64,000 bases of DNA from Malachius bipustulatus (lineage: Eukaryota; Arthropoda; Insecta; Coleoptera; Melyridae), in the NCBI GenBank assembly GCA_910589415.1, contig OU342633.1, positions 7,788,858 through 7,852,857 of the forward strand, given 5' to 3'. The notes below the pieces were generated by a model. The model was not told the origin of the DNA. It did not search any database and worked only from the letters and a program-made list of their open reading frames with translations. This document shows positions 33,897 through 45,503 of the stretch, one piece after another (position 1 is the stretch's first letter; every line of letters begins with the position of its first letter). The translations under genes and the position numbers were made by a program.

Positions 33897-35453
33897 GTGA
33901 GAGTGTCCCCTTTTTCTGTGCGCCATGTTGCACCGTCAAAATGAGTTAGGTTCTAGAAACTGTGTTGGTTGGTAAATATTATATACAATCATATTTTTTA
34001 TGGTGGTATTGCCACAGAGGACTAGTAAAAAATAGAGTAACAAAATTAGTGAAATTTAGTAATAAAAATTGTTTTCCATGACAAAAGTGCAATCAAATCT
34101 ACTAATCTGAAAAATGTTACCCTCGATGTTATCAAGTTTCGGGACTGTTCATCTTTTTAGATCTCATTACATTTCTTTATGAACTAGGTAGGCATGCTAT
34201 GAGGTCCAGCTCGTGTTACTTTGGTATTAAATAAACCTTTTTGAGGGAGTAGGTAGTGGCTATGGAAAAGTTCTATAAAATTTTAAATCAGATGAAGATT
34301 TTTTGTGGATCACTTTCCAGTTGTTTGGGGGATTGTATTTTTTTAACCATAATAGACAGGGGAATTGGTCAATTAAAAAAAAAAAGATCATGAAACTTGA
34401 GGAAATGTAACCCATCTATAATAATTATAATTATAAACTAGAATAAAAATATTTTGGTAGGTATGGCACGCGTCTCTAAAAAGTAAAATAGGTAGGATCC
34501 AAAGTTTTATTCTTTATTATTATGTCAAAAATGGAATTCCGATTCTAGGACGAAGTCTGACATGTGATAATAAAGAAATGTTTAGGTTTTGTAGCCTAAT
34601 CTAATTTTTTTATCAAATAAATAGGCAACTTAGGATACCAACCTACCTATTTTTTTTATATTATTATGTCACCTAGATAACAATAATAATTATTATTCTA
34701 ATACTATTGTAGATAACATTATTATGTGCCCATATACCTAATACATTTATGTCGCAACACTGTATTGATAACACGATAACAGTTTTGATGTAATTATCTT
34801 CCCGCGATAATGTAAACTGGAAATACCTAGTCATTGGTTTTAAAAGTAACAAAAGACGCCTTTTCCGAGACGTGTTGCGAAACCAAGGTCATATAAATGT
34901 AAAAAAAATACGTCGTCATCAATTTCCAGACCAGCAGGCCAAACTGCGATCAAGGATCAAAGTGAGCCGGTTCGAACAAGGGGTCTTTATAGCAGATGCA
35001 AACAATTGCGCCTTACTCGGTTTTCGTTGAACGAACGTCAAAAAAATAGCTCGTAACGACAAAGCATTCTGGTTCTGGTACTTTCCACAATTTATGCTTT
35101 TTACATTTTACAGCAATCCGCATGAGTATGAACCTGTTTTCAACACAACACGTGCCTTAGTGGCAAGGCCAATGTTTCCTCGATAAATCGAATGACCCAG
35201 ATATGGAAGGTCGTAAGCATCACAACCTATACCTATTACTTACAAGTAGCGATAAAAAAAATAATTAAAAATCGGGTACACTAGGTATATAACGCCATTA
35301 TTGAGAGGCCGTACGTACACTCGCAGGAAATTAATGGAAATAAAGTTACCGAAATATCCGTGTCACTTAGTTATATGAACAAAAACGGTATGACGTATCT
35401 AAAATACGGCGCAGAGTCTTAATTTTATTGTAACAGTTTTCTGTGTTACTCAC

Positions 35454-35604
35454 CTGCAACCTTCTTGGCGGGTATAAGTTTTCCCGTGCGGGATATGTAG
35501 GCCAACCCTGCGCTCCTGAGGTGTTTCTGGAGCTTTCTCTTCGATTTGGGGACGGCCTGGTGGTGGTCTATCCGTTGCAGGAGAGCAGCTGATAGGGTCG
35601 CCAT
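35454..35604 (-). CDS. Exon 1 of the Cys-motif insect protein
   Basis: ATG at 35604-35602 is the first in its frame after an in-frame TAA (35628-35626). Its context AACATGG has A at -3 and G at +4. Fifty codons follow (MATLSAALLQRIDHH... ending GKLIPAKKVA), basic and rich in Lys/Arg, then one base G before the donor GTGAGT. That phase joins exactly to exon 2, making Asp 51, and the junction reads through PAKKVADELCQCPQKC, as in related insect proteins. The longer frame over the same bases (35686-35450) has no such continuation and is a shadow. Confidence 0.85.
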
Positions 35605-35830
35605 GTTCTGTGGCGCCCCGGTTCCTTACGACGGCGACGATGACTGTCGGCCTTTGTATTTTGCTGCTTTCGTGGCCGCGCGCCACAGTGTTATGAATGA
35701 ATGTCGATGTCGTTCGTTACTCGTTATTCGTTTGTTTTGAGTGCGCGCCGAGCCGCAAGCGCCGCGATATGGGAGATATGAAACGGCGCGGACTGTGCAC
35801 CGCCGCGTAATTCCAACCAACTCGGCGCTG
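35605..35830 (-). promoter_or_regulatory. GC-rich 5' UTR and promoter of the two-exon gene
   Basis: A CpG-dense island, unlike the surrounding AT-rich DNA, directly upstream of the start codon on the minus strand (for example CGGCGCGGACTGTGCACCGC). No TATA box is visible, so a dispersed CpG-type promoter is likely. The transcription start cannot be fixed from sequence. Confidence 0.6.
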
Positions 35831-36299
35831 TTGTCACTAATGATAATATGTCCCTATAGTTTGTTTTTTTTTTAACCGGGAAAACCGGCTGGAGTTTAAT
35901 AATTGTGGCAAAATTTAATTAACTCGAAATACCTTTACTTTGTAATATTATTAAAGCGACTGGACTGGTTATTCAAACCCAACGAAAGTGAATTATGTAT
36001 TCTCTTCATTTAGGTACTTACATAATATAGGCAGGTATACCACCCTACCAACTTGTTTAACAAGATTATTTTCCCGGAAGAGAGATATGTCTCTTTAATT
36101 AGTGAGGTTGTTCGAAGGAAGAAGAGGAAGAGGCAATATTCGAACAGTCGGGCGGTATTTTATTCATTAGATTAGCTATTTAATTTCCGGCAGCTAACAA
36201 AGGACTACAGCTAGGGTGTATCATAAATACCTATACCGACAAAAACTTTTCGGAGTCGTAGGGGTCGTCTAAACAAACATCTTTTTCGGTAATTAGGTA
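35831..36299. other. Upstream flank of the gene, no gene recognised
   Basis: Contains a purine-rich run near 36115-36135 flanked by TTCGAA sites, otherwise AT-rich and unassigned. Confidence 0.35.
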
Positions 36300-37222
36300 T
36301 ACAGGGTCAACGTTTGGGAGCTGATACCATTTATATAGGCGAAGCTGTCAGTTTGACAGTTTCCATTTTTTGTGTATCTGTGTTTTAGGAAAAACTCAAC
36401 ATTTAAAAAATATTTTTTCAATTGTTTTTGAGTTATTTGGATTCTATGAATTTTTTGACACTTTCAGAGTCTCACTAAAACCGTGTTATCTACGAAACTG
36501 TATGACATAAATTGATGAAATAAATTTTAATTCACTAAAAAATTAACAACTTATCACACAAAATTCGAGAAATCAGAAGAAACGCGCAAAAAGTGATTGA
36601 AAATGATTTTTGAAATTTCGAATTTTACAATTTAAAAATCATTTTTTCAAATAGCACCCTGTATATTTTTTGATTTCATTAGATTGGCAAAAAGAAACTA
36701 AACAAAATCGATGCGCATGATAAGGGAATAATATTTTTTCGTTTTTAAAATATAATGCTATTTGAAAAAATGATTTTTTTAAATTGTAAAATTCGAAATT
36801 TCAAAAGTCATTTGGAATCACTTTTTGCGCGTTTTTTCTGATTTCTCGAATTTTGTGTGATAAATTGTTAATTTTTTAGTGAGCTAAAATTTATTTCATG
36901 AATTTATGTCATACAGTTAAGTAGATAACACGGTTTTAGTGAGACTCTGAAAGTGTCAAAAAATTCATAAAATCCAAATAACTCAAAAACAATTGAAAAT
37001 CGATATTATGTTGTTTTACTAAAGTCACTTAATTTATGATGAGGAACATGAATCCATAAAAAAAAACTGCACCGTGTCATTTAAAATAACGAAGTTCGTG
37101 TCCAATTCCGGTATAACCGGAAGTGGTGTTGTGCTGAAAATATTTTTAAAATGTTGAGTTTTTCCTAAAACACAGATACACAAAAAATGGAAACTGTCAA
37201 ATTGACAGTATAGCCTATACAG
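36300..37222. mobile_element. Foldback element with inner CTGTCA arms
   Basis: The arms from about 36343 (GAAGCTGTCAGTTTGACAG) to about 37217 mirror around 36700. The right arm has a 130-bp extra block (about 37004-37133) containing ATTCCGGTATAACCGGAAGT, absent from the left arm. Outer TACAGGG appears on both edges, but in the same orientation, so the true ends are unsure. Confidence 0.75.
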
Positions 37223-37224
37223 GG

Positions 37225-37790
37225 TTATATAAATCCGTCAAGACATACATGATATCTGTGACTGCTCCTGAAATATCCTGAAAAAACTGAAAAATCGAGA
37301 AATCTTATTTTTGTCATATCTTTGTTGCCATTGGAAATTAATAAATAATTTTTCGTAAGCTTACATAAGCCGTTATGAGCTATTCATCTGACGTTTCAAA
37401 AATTTTCAAAGCCGACTAGATCTCAGAATTTTCATAGCCAACTTTCGTTTTTCTTATGGCCGCCATATTATTTTTTTATGTCGTTCGATAAGAAAAAAAT
37501 AATGGAAACGAAAAACTAATAAACTTCAAAAAATAAATTTCAAAAATTTTTGTTCTTTTTTTTTCTAAAAAAAAATACTTTTTTAATCTACTAACTTTTT
37601 AGATCGAATATCATAGAGAAATTAACAAACTATAAGGCAAGCAGTATGACGACCTGACCTGACCTGACCTATTTCAGTTAAAAACTTTCTGTTTTTCTTT
37701 GAAAAAAGAAGAATAAAAATTTTCCATTTTTTTTCTAAAATTTATTAATTTTTGGTTTACATTATTTTTTTCTTATATTGGAGGTAAATC
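37225..37790. repeat. Partial copy of the 25001-26007 foldback family
   Basis: GATATCTGTGACTGCTCCTG, the TATGGCCGCCATATT site and an internal palindromic relation (about 37440-37600 against 37680-37780) match that family. A GACCTGACCTGACCT microsatellite lies at about 37653-37668. Confidence 0.6.
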
Positions 37791-37867
37791 TTCCCTCTCT
37801 GAGTTTCTTGTCTTCAAGATGTACATTTTTTTTTAGTTTTACATTTATCTAAGCCAAACTCCATGTG

Positions 37868-38275
37868 TATAGTAGGATTAACTTTAAAAAGTCAGATGTG
37901 ACGTCACACTAACCGTCTGAATTAATATTTTTAATTTCACCAGAAAATGTCAAACAGTTAGTTGTCAAGTTGTGAACGAGCGTAAATTATTGAAGAAATC
38001 ATTCAAACAATGAATTGAAGCGCTTACGTCAGTTTGAGAGCCACTGACAACTACATAAAATTTATTCACGTAATGACATTCTATCCTGTGTGTTGTGCAT
38101 TTAATTCTCATTCAAAACCAATGTTGACGTATACTTATTTATGCGGGATGGAGTGTTTAGACAAACTGGACGGTTACTATAAAAACCACGTATATGAAAC
38201 AAAATAAATCGAACTATCAAAAGGATGTGTATTCTTAATCGATACGTATGACTTTTTAGACTTTATTGGACTATA
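37868..38275. mobile_element. 408-bp MITE, copy 1
   Basis: Ends TATAGTAGGATTAACTTTAA and complement TATAGTCCAATAAAGTCTAA; both then read AAAGTCA. TA may be the target duplication. Copy 2 at 39764-40171 has the same length and differs at only about seven or eight positions, so both inserted recently. Contains a TGACGTCA site near 37898. Confidence 0.9.
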
Positions 38276-38999
38276 TGTCTTGTGAGAATATTGTTACGTG
38301 TGCGCACGATGCTTATAAAATGTAGCGCTTGCGCACACGTAACCGCTGATGATGTCTACAGCAGCTGTAGACGAAACGTTCGGAGAAAATCTCCACGGAC
38401 CACGGCAAAACAGCCCGGAATCAACTGTGATTTCAAACCTCCAAATATCTCAAAAACAATGTGCCGTATGAAAAATTAAAGAATACTTTCTTCTTTCTTG
38501 TTCTAAATTCTAAAATCTATCGAATAACGTTTTTGTATTTGAATAGCGTCGTGGCGTAAAAAATGGGGAGGGAAAAGAGGCGCCAACCCTGAAAATCTAC
38601 GCTATTGAAAGATATCTACAAAAACTGGAATGGCCAAATTAAAGATCGGTTTTTAGTTTCATCAAAATCGGTTCAAATTTACACGAGTTATAAATAAAAA
38701 CTGTTATATTTTTATTTTCTTTTAACATCCTGTATCTCGAAAACGAAGCGTTTTTGGACAATGTTTATTAAGAAAACAATGTTTGTTTTGACGTCCCCTA
38801 CTACCCCTAAAATTTTGTCGGTATATTAATGATAGGTACACCCTGTAAAGTTTCTATTATAGGTTACATTTTCCAGTGGGTATAGGTACTTTCAAAAAGG
38901 TAGACGAAAAATTAAGTTAGGTTTACAAAGTTCAAAAATGCAATTGTGTCAGATTCCAGCTATAGGCTACGATAGTTCTATAGGCTGTCCTTTCAAATA
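38276..38999. other. GC-richer hairpin segment and repeat-like tail
   Basis: At about 38295-38341 ACGTGTGCGCA and TGCGCACACGT form an 11-bp inverted repeat around 25 bases. Next comes TGTCTACAGCAGCTGTAGAC (38354-38373). The part after 38540 is related to the 42182-43265 family (GAAAATCTACGC; TTCAAATTTACACGAGTTAT). Confidence 0.5.
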
Positions 39000-39640
39000 T
39001 CCAAAAATCATGTTCTTGTGGTAACATTTCAGGTCGCAGTAACAATCTAGGGGGCTTAAATTTTTGTGAGATTATGATATCCAAAAGTAGTGGTCTGGTA
39101 CTGTATTTGAGTAAAACCGGTCGAGCCGTTCCAAAATGGCGACGTTTTGAATTTTAGAAAAAAATCTGTTTTTTGAACCCCTGTATAAGCAAAATAGAAA
39201 AGAACTTTTAAACCAAATTAACAAGATTGGAGGAACATTATTTTAAATTTGAGTTAATGCAATAAAATTTTCATTATTTCTATTAATAAGCCAGTGGCGT
39301 AGGTAAGAAAAGGGCAACAATGGCTAAATTTCTATAACCGTTTATGAGAACATTTTTGAAGGAATTGAACTGAAATTTTTACTGTAGACAATAGACAACT
39401 ATACTAATAACTTTTAACCTTAAAAAATATTTTAAGAAGCGAATAAGAAAAATGGCAGAGATATTCGAATTTTTTTTTACTCTTTTAGAATTTCAAATTT
39501 TCGATTATCAAAACTCCCCTGTAACTTTTTTCGAATTTTATGGTAGTGTAAAAAAGTGCATTTTTTAATAAAGTTGGCCAGTGGCGTGATAGGAAAAGGA
39601 GCAAAATTGTTAAAAAAATTACCTGTTGTATACTTGGAAA
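39000..39640. repeat. Inverted copy of the 18.6-20.1 kb repeat unit
   Basis: Contains GTGGTCTGGTACTGTATTTG, CCGTTCCAAAATGGC and AAGCCAGTGGCGTAGG, the complement of blocks in both tandem units at 18600-20100. Confidence 0.65.
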
Positions 39641-39763
39641 ATGACAGAATGCCAATTTAAAAAGCGGTTAAAATATTCGTAATTGAATCGCATAAAAATA
39701 CACTACGCGATCGATGCGCAAGAAGATTTTTCTATTTTTTTCACTGGTAAAAAGCAATACCCA

Positions 39764-40171
39764 TATAGTAGGATTAACTTTAAAAAGTCAGATGTGACGT
39801 CACACTAACCGTCCGAATTAATATTTTTAATTTCACCAGAAAATGTCAAACAGTTAATTGTCAAGTTGTGAACGAGCGTAAATTATTGAAGGAATCATTC
39901 AAACAATGAATTGAAGCGCTTACGTCAGTTTGAGAGCTACTGACAACTACATAAAATTTATTCACGTAATGACATTCTATCCTCTGTGTTGTGCATTTCA
40001 TTCTCATTCAAAACCAATGTTGACGTATACTTATTTATGCGAGATGGAGTGTTTAGACAAACTGGACGGTTACTATAAAAACCACGTATATGAAACAAAA
40101 TAAATCGAACTATCAAAAGGATGTGTATTCTTAATCGATACGTATGACTTTTTAGACTTTATTGGACTATA
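39764..40171. mobile_element. 408-bp MITE, copy 2
   Basis: Near-identical to 37868-38275 and in the same orientation. 40172-40717 after it holds nothing recognised. Confidence 0.9.
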
Positions 40172-40717
40172 GCCCGTCGCAGAAAAAAAATTATTAATAT
40201 TTGCGACTTACCTATAATAATTTTAGGACATGGCAAACTGACCAACAGCGGTACAGTATATTTGATACCTAATCGGGTTTCTATCTTGCGAAATCACACT
40301 AACATCAAAATTTTACAAATATTTTTGTGACAGTTCAGAATGTGTGTTCATCAGTGACTACTTCTTGTTTTCTTGTTTGCTGGAGCTAAATACAGAAGAC
40401 GGTTTTGTGATCCCTGAGACTGCAGCTATGAGACTTACTTGACCGTTTGGATTTCCATCTCCACTGCGACCGAAGGTCTGTTGTGGCTCTACTTCAATGT
40501 TAGCCAAGAATTTTCCTGCCAGCAGGTTTCTGGGGCTAGTTTGCATGTATAAAAAATGCTACTCAATAGTTAAATTAAATACCTAATTGACCTGTTTTCG
40601 GTTTTACCAAAAAATCAATACTTTCCGATTTTTCGAATTTATTCCTTACTTTTGACGCGCACTGTATAAAGGGACTTTCCATAACTTTTTCAAAATTATA
40701 GATAAAAAAGCCTTGTA

Positions 40718-41219
40718 TACAGGGTGTTTACTGTAAGGTTGGCCAAACTTCACAGGCTGATTCTTCAGACTAAAATAAACAAAAAATTTCCAATTAACGT
40801 GTGTCCCGAAATGCACCGTTTTTGAGATACCTGTATCTCAATTGGTATAGAAAACATGGGCGGTTCAAAGGCGCTGCTTAAAATCGCATTTATTCCAGTG
40901 GCTTAGAAATTAGGGGGTCGAAACCCTCAAAATACCCTAAATCTACGCCACTGATTTTTTTTTTAACCTTTATTTTACGGCGAAAATAAGGGGATCAGGT
41001 AGGTTGTAGCACATAGTGTGTATAAGAGCTGAACATTGTATCTCATAAGGTTCCCGAGATATCTTCAAAAAAACTGGAGAGAGATTATTTCTTCGACACC
41101 CTGTATCTCAAAAACGGTGCATTTCCGGACACACGTTAATGGGAAATTTTTTGTTTATTTTAGTCTGAAGAATCAACCTGTTAAGTTTGGCCAACCTTAT
41201 ATACAGTAAACACCCTGTA
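40718..41219. mobile_element. Foldback element, TACAGGGTGTTTACTGTA terminus
   Basis: Arms of about 130-180 bp: TACAGGGTGTTTACTGTAAG...GGTTGGCCAAACTT and their complement at 41100-41219. Inner arm ends carry CTGTATCTCAAAAACGGTGC. Confidence 0.82.
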
Positions 41220-41578
41220 TTAATAGCACACATTGAAATGCTTTCTGTGTGACCCGTGTCATTTACCGGGGCTCGAGGTAAAATTAATATATCCGCACGT
41301 ATTACAAAAAAAATAATTTATTGAGATTTTAAAGGACATTATCAACCTGATTGTGACTGAAGTGAAACCTAAGTTCAATTTTATGATCCTGAATGGAAAC
41401 ATTATTCCCAGAAGTGGCCCGTGTCGTAAAGGAACCCCCAGCAGCAAAGTAAATCAAAATTTGGCTATGAGTTGGAAAGCTGGTGACTATACACGTTAAA
41501 GACAGAATATTCATATAGGAGCATGATATCCGGAAATTTTATTAACCCACTTGCGGGGGTTATGAATGAAAACAGACA

Positions 41579-41653
41579 ATGACAAAAGGCGTCCTGCTGT
41601 TCCATGACAATGTACCTGTTTATAAGGTTCGCGCTATGGTGTGCCTACTTTGA
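41579..41653 (+). pseudogene. Fragment of a mariner transposase
   Basis: MTKGVLLFHDNVPVYKVRAM then a TGA: the second catalytic Asp region of mariner transposases (KGVLLxHDNxxxHK). Only 24 codons are readable. 41220-41578 and 41654-42181 around it show no further clear coding. Confidence 0.6.
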
Positions 41654-42181
41654 CAACGTGCGCCTGTCGAGAAACCAACAATAGGTACTAAGCTACAGTC
41701 CTGGCCTTGCTACTAGCGACTGTTTCGTTAGTGTATTAAAAGAAAACACTATTTATTGTTTTTGAACCTGAAAAAGAACCCTCGTGAAAGCATTTCAAAA
41801 ACGAAGCCTGCTGATGTAAGCTGCCTCCAAACGAGCATTTTTAAGACGAGTAAAGACGTAATAAATGTACACTTCTAGTAGATTACATTAAAAAATTAAA
41901 CACTTTAGTATTGAAAAAAAAATCCCACTTTATGTACCCCATTTCGCAAATATAAAAAACGCAAAAACGCCCCATATACCTATACCTATGTAAAATTCAC
42001 TGAAAACAACTGCTAATTTTCCAATAATTGAGAGTTGAGACCCATGTTTTTGAGAAAGTATGCTCAAAATATTGCTTGAAATGTTTTTGTTTTTTTTTTA
42101 TCGAAAGGAATATCGTCCACATTACTTTTGTGTAGCCTAGCCTCCGATTACTTTTTTCTTCAGAAAATGCGAATTTAGATA

Positions 42182-43265
42182 TACAGGGTGTATCAGAGAT
42201 GTTGGGCCAAACTTGAAGGGGTGGTGCCTCTCATAAATGTAAGCTCAAGAAATAAGCTTCAGCGCAAAATTATGTTTCGTTTAAATGATACAGGGTGTCA
42301 AACTTTAAAAAAATATAAGAGTTTTTGGTTTTAACTCGTGTAAATTTACACCGATTTAATGAAACTCAGCACGAACAATAAGCAAATCAGGATTGGAGCC
42401 AGTTTTCCTTCCCCATATTTTACGCCACTGACTTTATTGCAAATACAAAACCGTTGTGCAATAGCCCAAGCAGTTTAGAATAAAAAACTATCCTTTAGGT
42501 TTTTTCATATGCCGCACCCTTTTTGAAATATTTTAATTTTTCTCAGGTAATGTTGGGCAATTTACATTACAAAATAATAATTGTTGATTTCATTAAAATT
42601 TATCTGACTAGAATTTTTATGCAAAATGTCATTATTATTGATTAGTGACATTTCCCGAGGAAACTTTAAATATCTCAAAAATAGTGCGTCGTATGGGAAA
42701 AGCTAAAGAATAGTTTTTGGTTATAAAATCCATTGGCTAATAAACAACGTGTTTGTATTTGCAATAAATTCAGTGGCGTGAAAGACAGGGAGAAAAAAGT
42801 GGAGCCAACCCTGAATATTAGATTAGTGACATTTCTTGAGAAAACTTCAAGTGTCAAAAACGGTGCGCCGCATGAAAAAAATTAAGATATACTTTTTGTT
42901 CTAAAATGTATGGGTAATCGAATAGGTAACGGTTTTGTAATTGTAAAAAAGTGGTGTGAAAGATAAGGAGTGAAAAGAGGGGAAAAAGGAAAAAAACGAA
43001 TATCTACGCCACTGGAAGATATTCAAAAAATCTGAAATAGCCAAATTAAAGGCCTTTGTTTGCTTATTGTTCATACCAAGACCAATTATCATCAAAATCG
43101 GTTTAAATTTACACAAGTTATAAACAAAAACTCTTATATTTTTTTAGAGTTCGACACCCTGTATTTTAAACAAAACGTCATTTTGAGCTGAAACTTTTTT
43201 TTTATTACATTTATGAGAGGAACCACCCCTTCAAGTTTGACCCAACATCTCTGATACACCCTGTA
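42182..43265. mobile_element. Foldback element, TACAGGGTGTATCAGAGATG terminus
   Basis: Arms mirror from TACAGGGTGTATCAGAGATG to CATCTCTGATACACCCTGTA. Each arm has an inner TACAGGGTGTC / GACACCCTGTA site and one to two CAGTGGCG modules. Parts of the same family occur at 38540-38770, 46640-46960 and 51508-51910. Confidence 0.85.
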
Positions 43266-44740
43266 TTTATTTAAGGTTTCAGAAATTATTGTTTCTTAGT
43301 TTTTGATACTAATGCTGCTTGTCGCATTGCACTGTATAGTATCGCCGTCACTTTATTATGAGTTTTTAAAACCAATAAAGACAAAATTGCTGATCTAGCA
43401 GAACTTTTGTTTGCTGATTGTTATAGAATGTTTGCGTTATGAAGATTAAGTTTCAACATGTCGTGTTTTCTGTATTTATAACAAAAAATATACGATTGTG
43501 TGCTCACTAGTCACCAAGCAGGCTAATTGATTTGAGAAAAGTGCTTTTAATATCACTAATAAGAATAACATTTTGCATAAAAATTCTAGTCAAATAACTT
43601 TTAATGAAATCAATAATATTTGCACAATTTAAATGGCACAACAATGCCTGAGAAAATATTTCAAAAACTGTGCAGCATATGAAAAAACTAAAGAACACTT
43701 TTTTGTTCTGTAATGCATGGGGTTAGTACGTTAAATCAAGACATTCAAAGATACAGAAATTCACAAGCTGAAAATGAGTAAAATTGTTCAAAACATAATT
43801 AATAATAAAAATTAAAAGTTCCCCATCGTTCCCGTACATTTACTAATACTAGAGAGGGTCTAACTTTCGAACCGCCTTGAACCGCCTTCATTTTGGTGGC
43901 ATTTTCAAAAATTTAATCGACGCCCTGGCGGAGAAATGTGCATGCGAAGACATCGGCAATGGGTTTTTTGCACATAACTCGCTTAATTCAACTTTGAGCA
44001 TAGTAAATATGCTCAGAGTTGCTGCCACAGTTGTCATGCTGTCGAAAAATGAAGAGCTCTCGAAGACGCGTAATTTGAACTTTGACTGGTCCAAATCGGT
44101 CAAACGGTTCTCGAGATATCGCATTTTCAATTTTAAGGCCCTTTCTTCAGGGTTCCGCCGCGGTGCGAATACACCGCCGTCCGTGTTCGCGTGTTTTGCA
44201 TGGAAAAAATCGAATTAGGGACTTAATTTTTTTTTCATCGACAGACAGCAGTGTCCTCAATGATGCCTGAAATTTTGAAGTCGCTATCTCGATTAGAGGG
44301 GGAGGGGGAGGGGAAATCATAATTAAAATTCAAATTGCTATAACTTTCGCTAATATTGGGGCCTCGGGCCCAACCAATGGGAGATGACACTTTGGAATGC
44401 CTACTTTGAAATGTTTTTTTTTTCGATTCCGCCAATATTGGCAAGATGCCCGCAGAAAAACCGATTTCCCTCCCCCCCCTTTTTTTTTTAACCGTTTTTT
44501 GCCATGAAAGAAGGGGGTGGGGGTAAAAAATTTTTCGTCATCAGACGGGATTTTTTTTATCTTTGATTTGAGCCCCAGTAGACCTCGATCGGACCATTAT
44601 TAAGGTCACAGGGTCACCAAACGCGTTTGGTCCTGTAGAATGGCAAGGATTAGGGTTAGCGGGTTCCGCTACCCGGCATTTTTTAGGGCTAAGTGTCCCT
44701 TTTCAAGATTTTCTTACCCCATGTCGCTATCTCAATTAGG
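43266..44740. other. Unassigned, includes a repeat copy and G-rich runs
   Basis: 43740-43835 is an inverted copy of the block at 46428-46590. A 113-codon frame at 43877-44218 (first residues after the start: NRLHFGGIFKNL) lacks recognisable domains, and its DNA (for example GTTCTCGAGATATCGCATTT) has the look of a repeat, so I do not call it a gene. GAGGGGGAGGGGGAGGGG lies at 44297-44314. Confidence 0.35.
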
Positions 44741-44759
44741 GCCTGCACGCGGACGTGAT

Positions 44760-44873
44760 ATGTAAACCAATTAATCTAGCGTGTGTGTCTGTGAGAGAAG
44801 AGAGAAAGGAGAGGGAGCGCTAGGCTCCGCCCCCGGCTCTCGCTGCTCCGCGGCTAGATTAATTGGTTTACAT
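44760..44873. mobile_element. Small MITE, 21-bp perfect inverted ends
   Basis: ATGTAAACCAATTAATCTAG (plus C) at 44760-44780 and its exact complement at 44853-44873 bound a 72-bp core that is purine-rich then GC-rich. Perfect ends suggest youth. Confidence 0.8.
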
Positions 44874-44876
44874 AAA

Positions 44877-45112
44877 ATTATCTATAAAAAATTTATTAAT
44901 AATTTTTTTCGTAATAGCCACCGTTTCTGAGATATAGCTGGGGAAACCGTGTTAAAAAAAACGCGCCAAGTACATGCAGTACCTCATAGGTGGCGTGGAA
45001 ACATATGCATATGATGATTATTCTTCTACAATTTTTTGAACCGCTATATCTCAGAAACGGTGGCTCTTAGGAAAAAAATTATGAATACATTTTTTATAGA
45101 TAAATTTATGAT
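44877..45112. repeat. Palindrome with TATCTCAGAAACGG arms
   Basis: ATTATCTATAAAAAATTTAT...CCACCGTTTCTGAGATATAG is mirrored by CTATATCTCAGAAACGGTGG... to about 45112. A related block is at 47330-47510. Confidence 0.7.
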
Positions 45113-45503
45113 CTACAATTTTTGTCTGAGGTAATTTTATGATAAAACTTACTGTTGACGACGACGTATGATCCGGTCGAAGGGCTAAATGGATACGGCT
45201 CGAAGCCAAGATGGTAACGACGAAGAGCCACGGAATGTTTGCGGCAACGACAAGGATAAAACTTTAGGGGGAGGGCAAAGGACCAGGCTAATGCCAAGAT
45301 CGCCAGGAACACAGACTTTATTAATTAACAGTTGTTATCAATCAGATTACTGACCTAGTACTTGTGTTTTGTCCGACGAGAAGGGACACTTGTTTGAATT
45401 GCGAGATGTTAATAATTATTATTACTAGACTCAATGTTACAACTCGACTCTCTGTGCGTGGTCTCTCCGGTCAGGTGTCCTCTTCCTTCTTCTTCCCGAT
45501 GTG

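Larger units (their letters stand above)
29030..35453 (-). other. Intron of the two-exon minus-strand gene
   Basis: Donor GTGAGTAAC at 35453 downwards and acceptor TTATTACAG at 29030. It carries a 55-bp tandem duplication near the acceptor, a foldback (31368-32120) and the 918-bp tandem-repeat element (32979-33896). 29175-31360 and 33910-34850 are AT-rich with no recognised feature. 34870-35060 is GC-richer, with a TATAAA-like box near 34892, but no supported gene. Confidence 0.75.

Noticed and set aside
34870..35060. Possible extra promoter with a TATAAA-like box inside the large intron
   Set aside because: No donor, start codon or coding sequence nearby to support it.
35450..35686. 79-codon minus-strand frame over exon 1
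   Set aside because: It lacks an ATG start. The other frame has ATG in good context, ends at a canonical donor and joins in phase to exon 2.
43877..44218. 113-codon plus-strand frame
   Set aside because: Non-ATG start, no recognisable domain, overlapping antisense frame of 80 codons, and repeat-like DNA.
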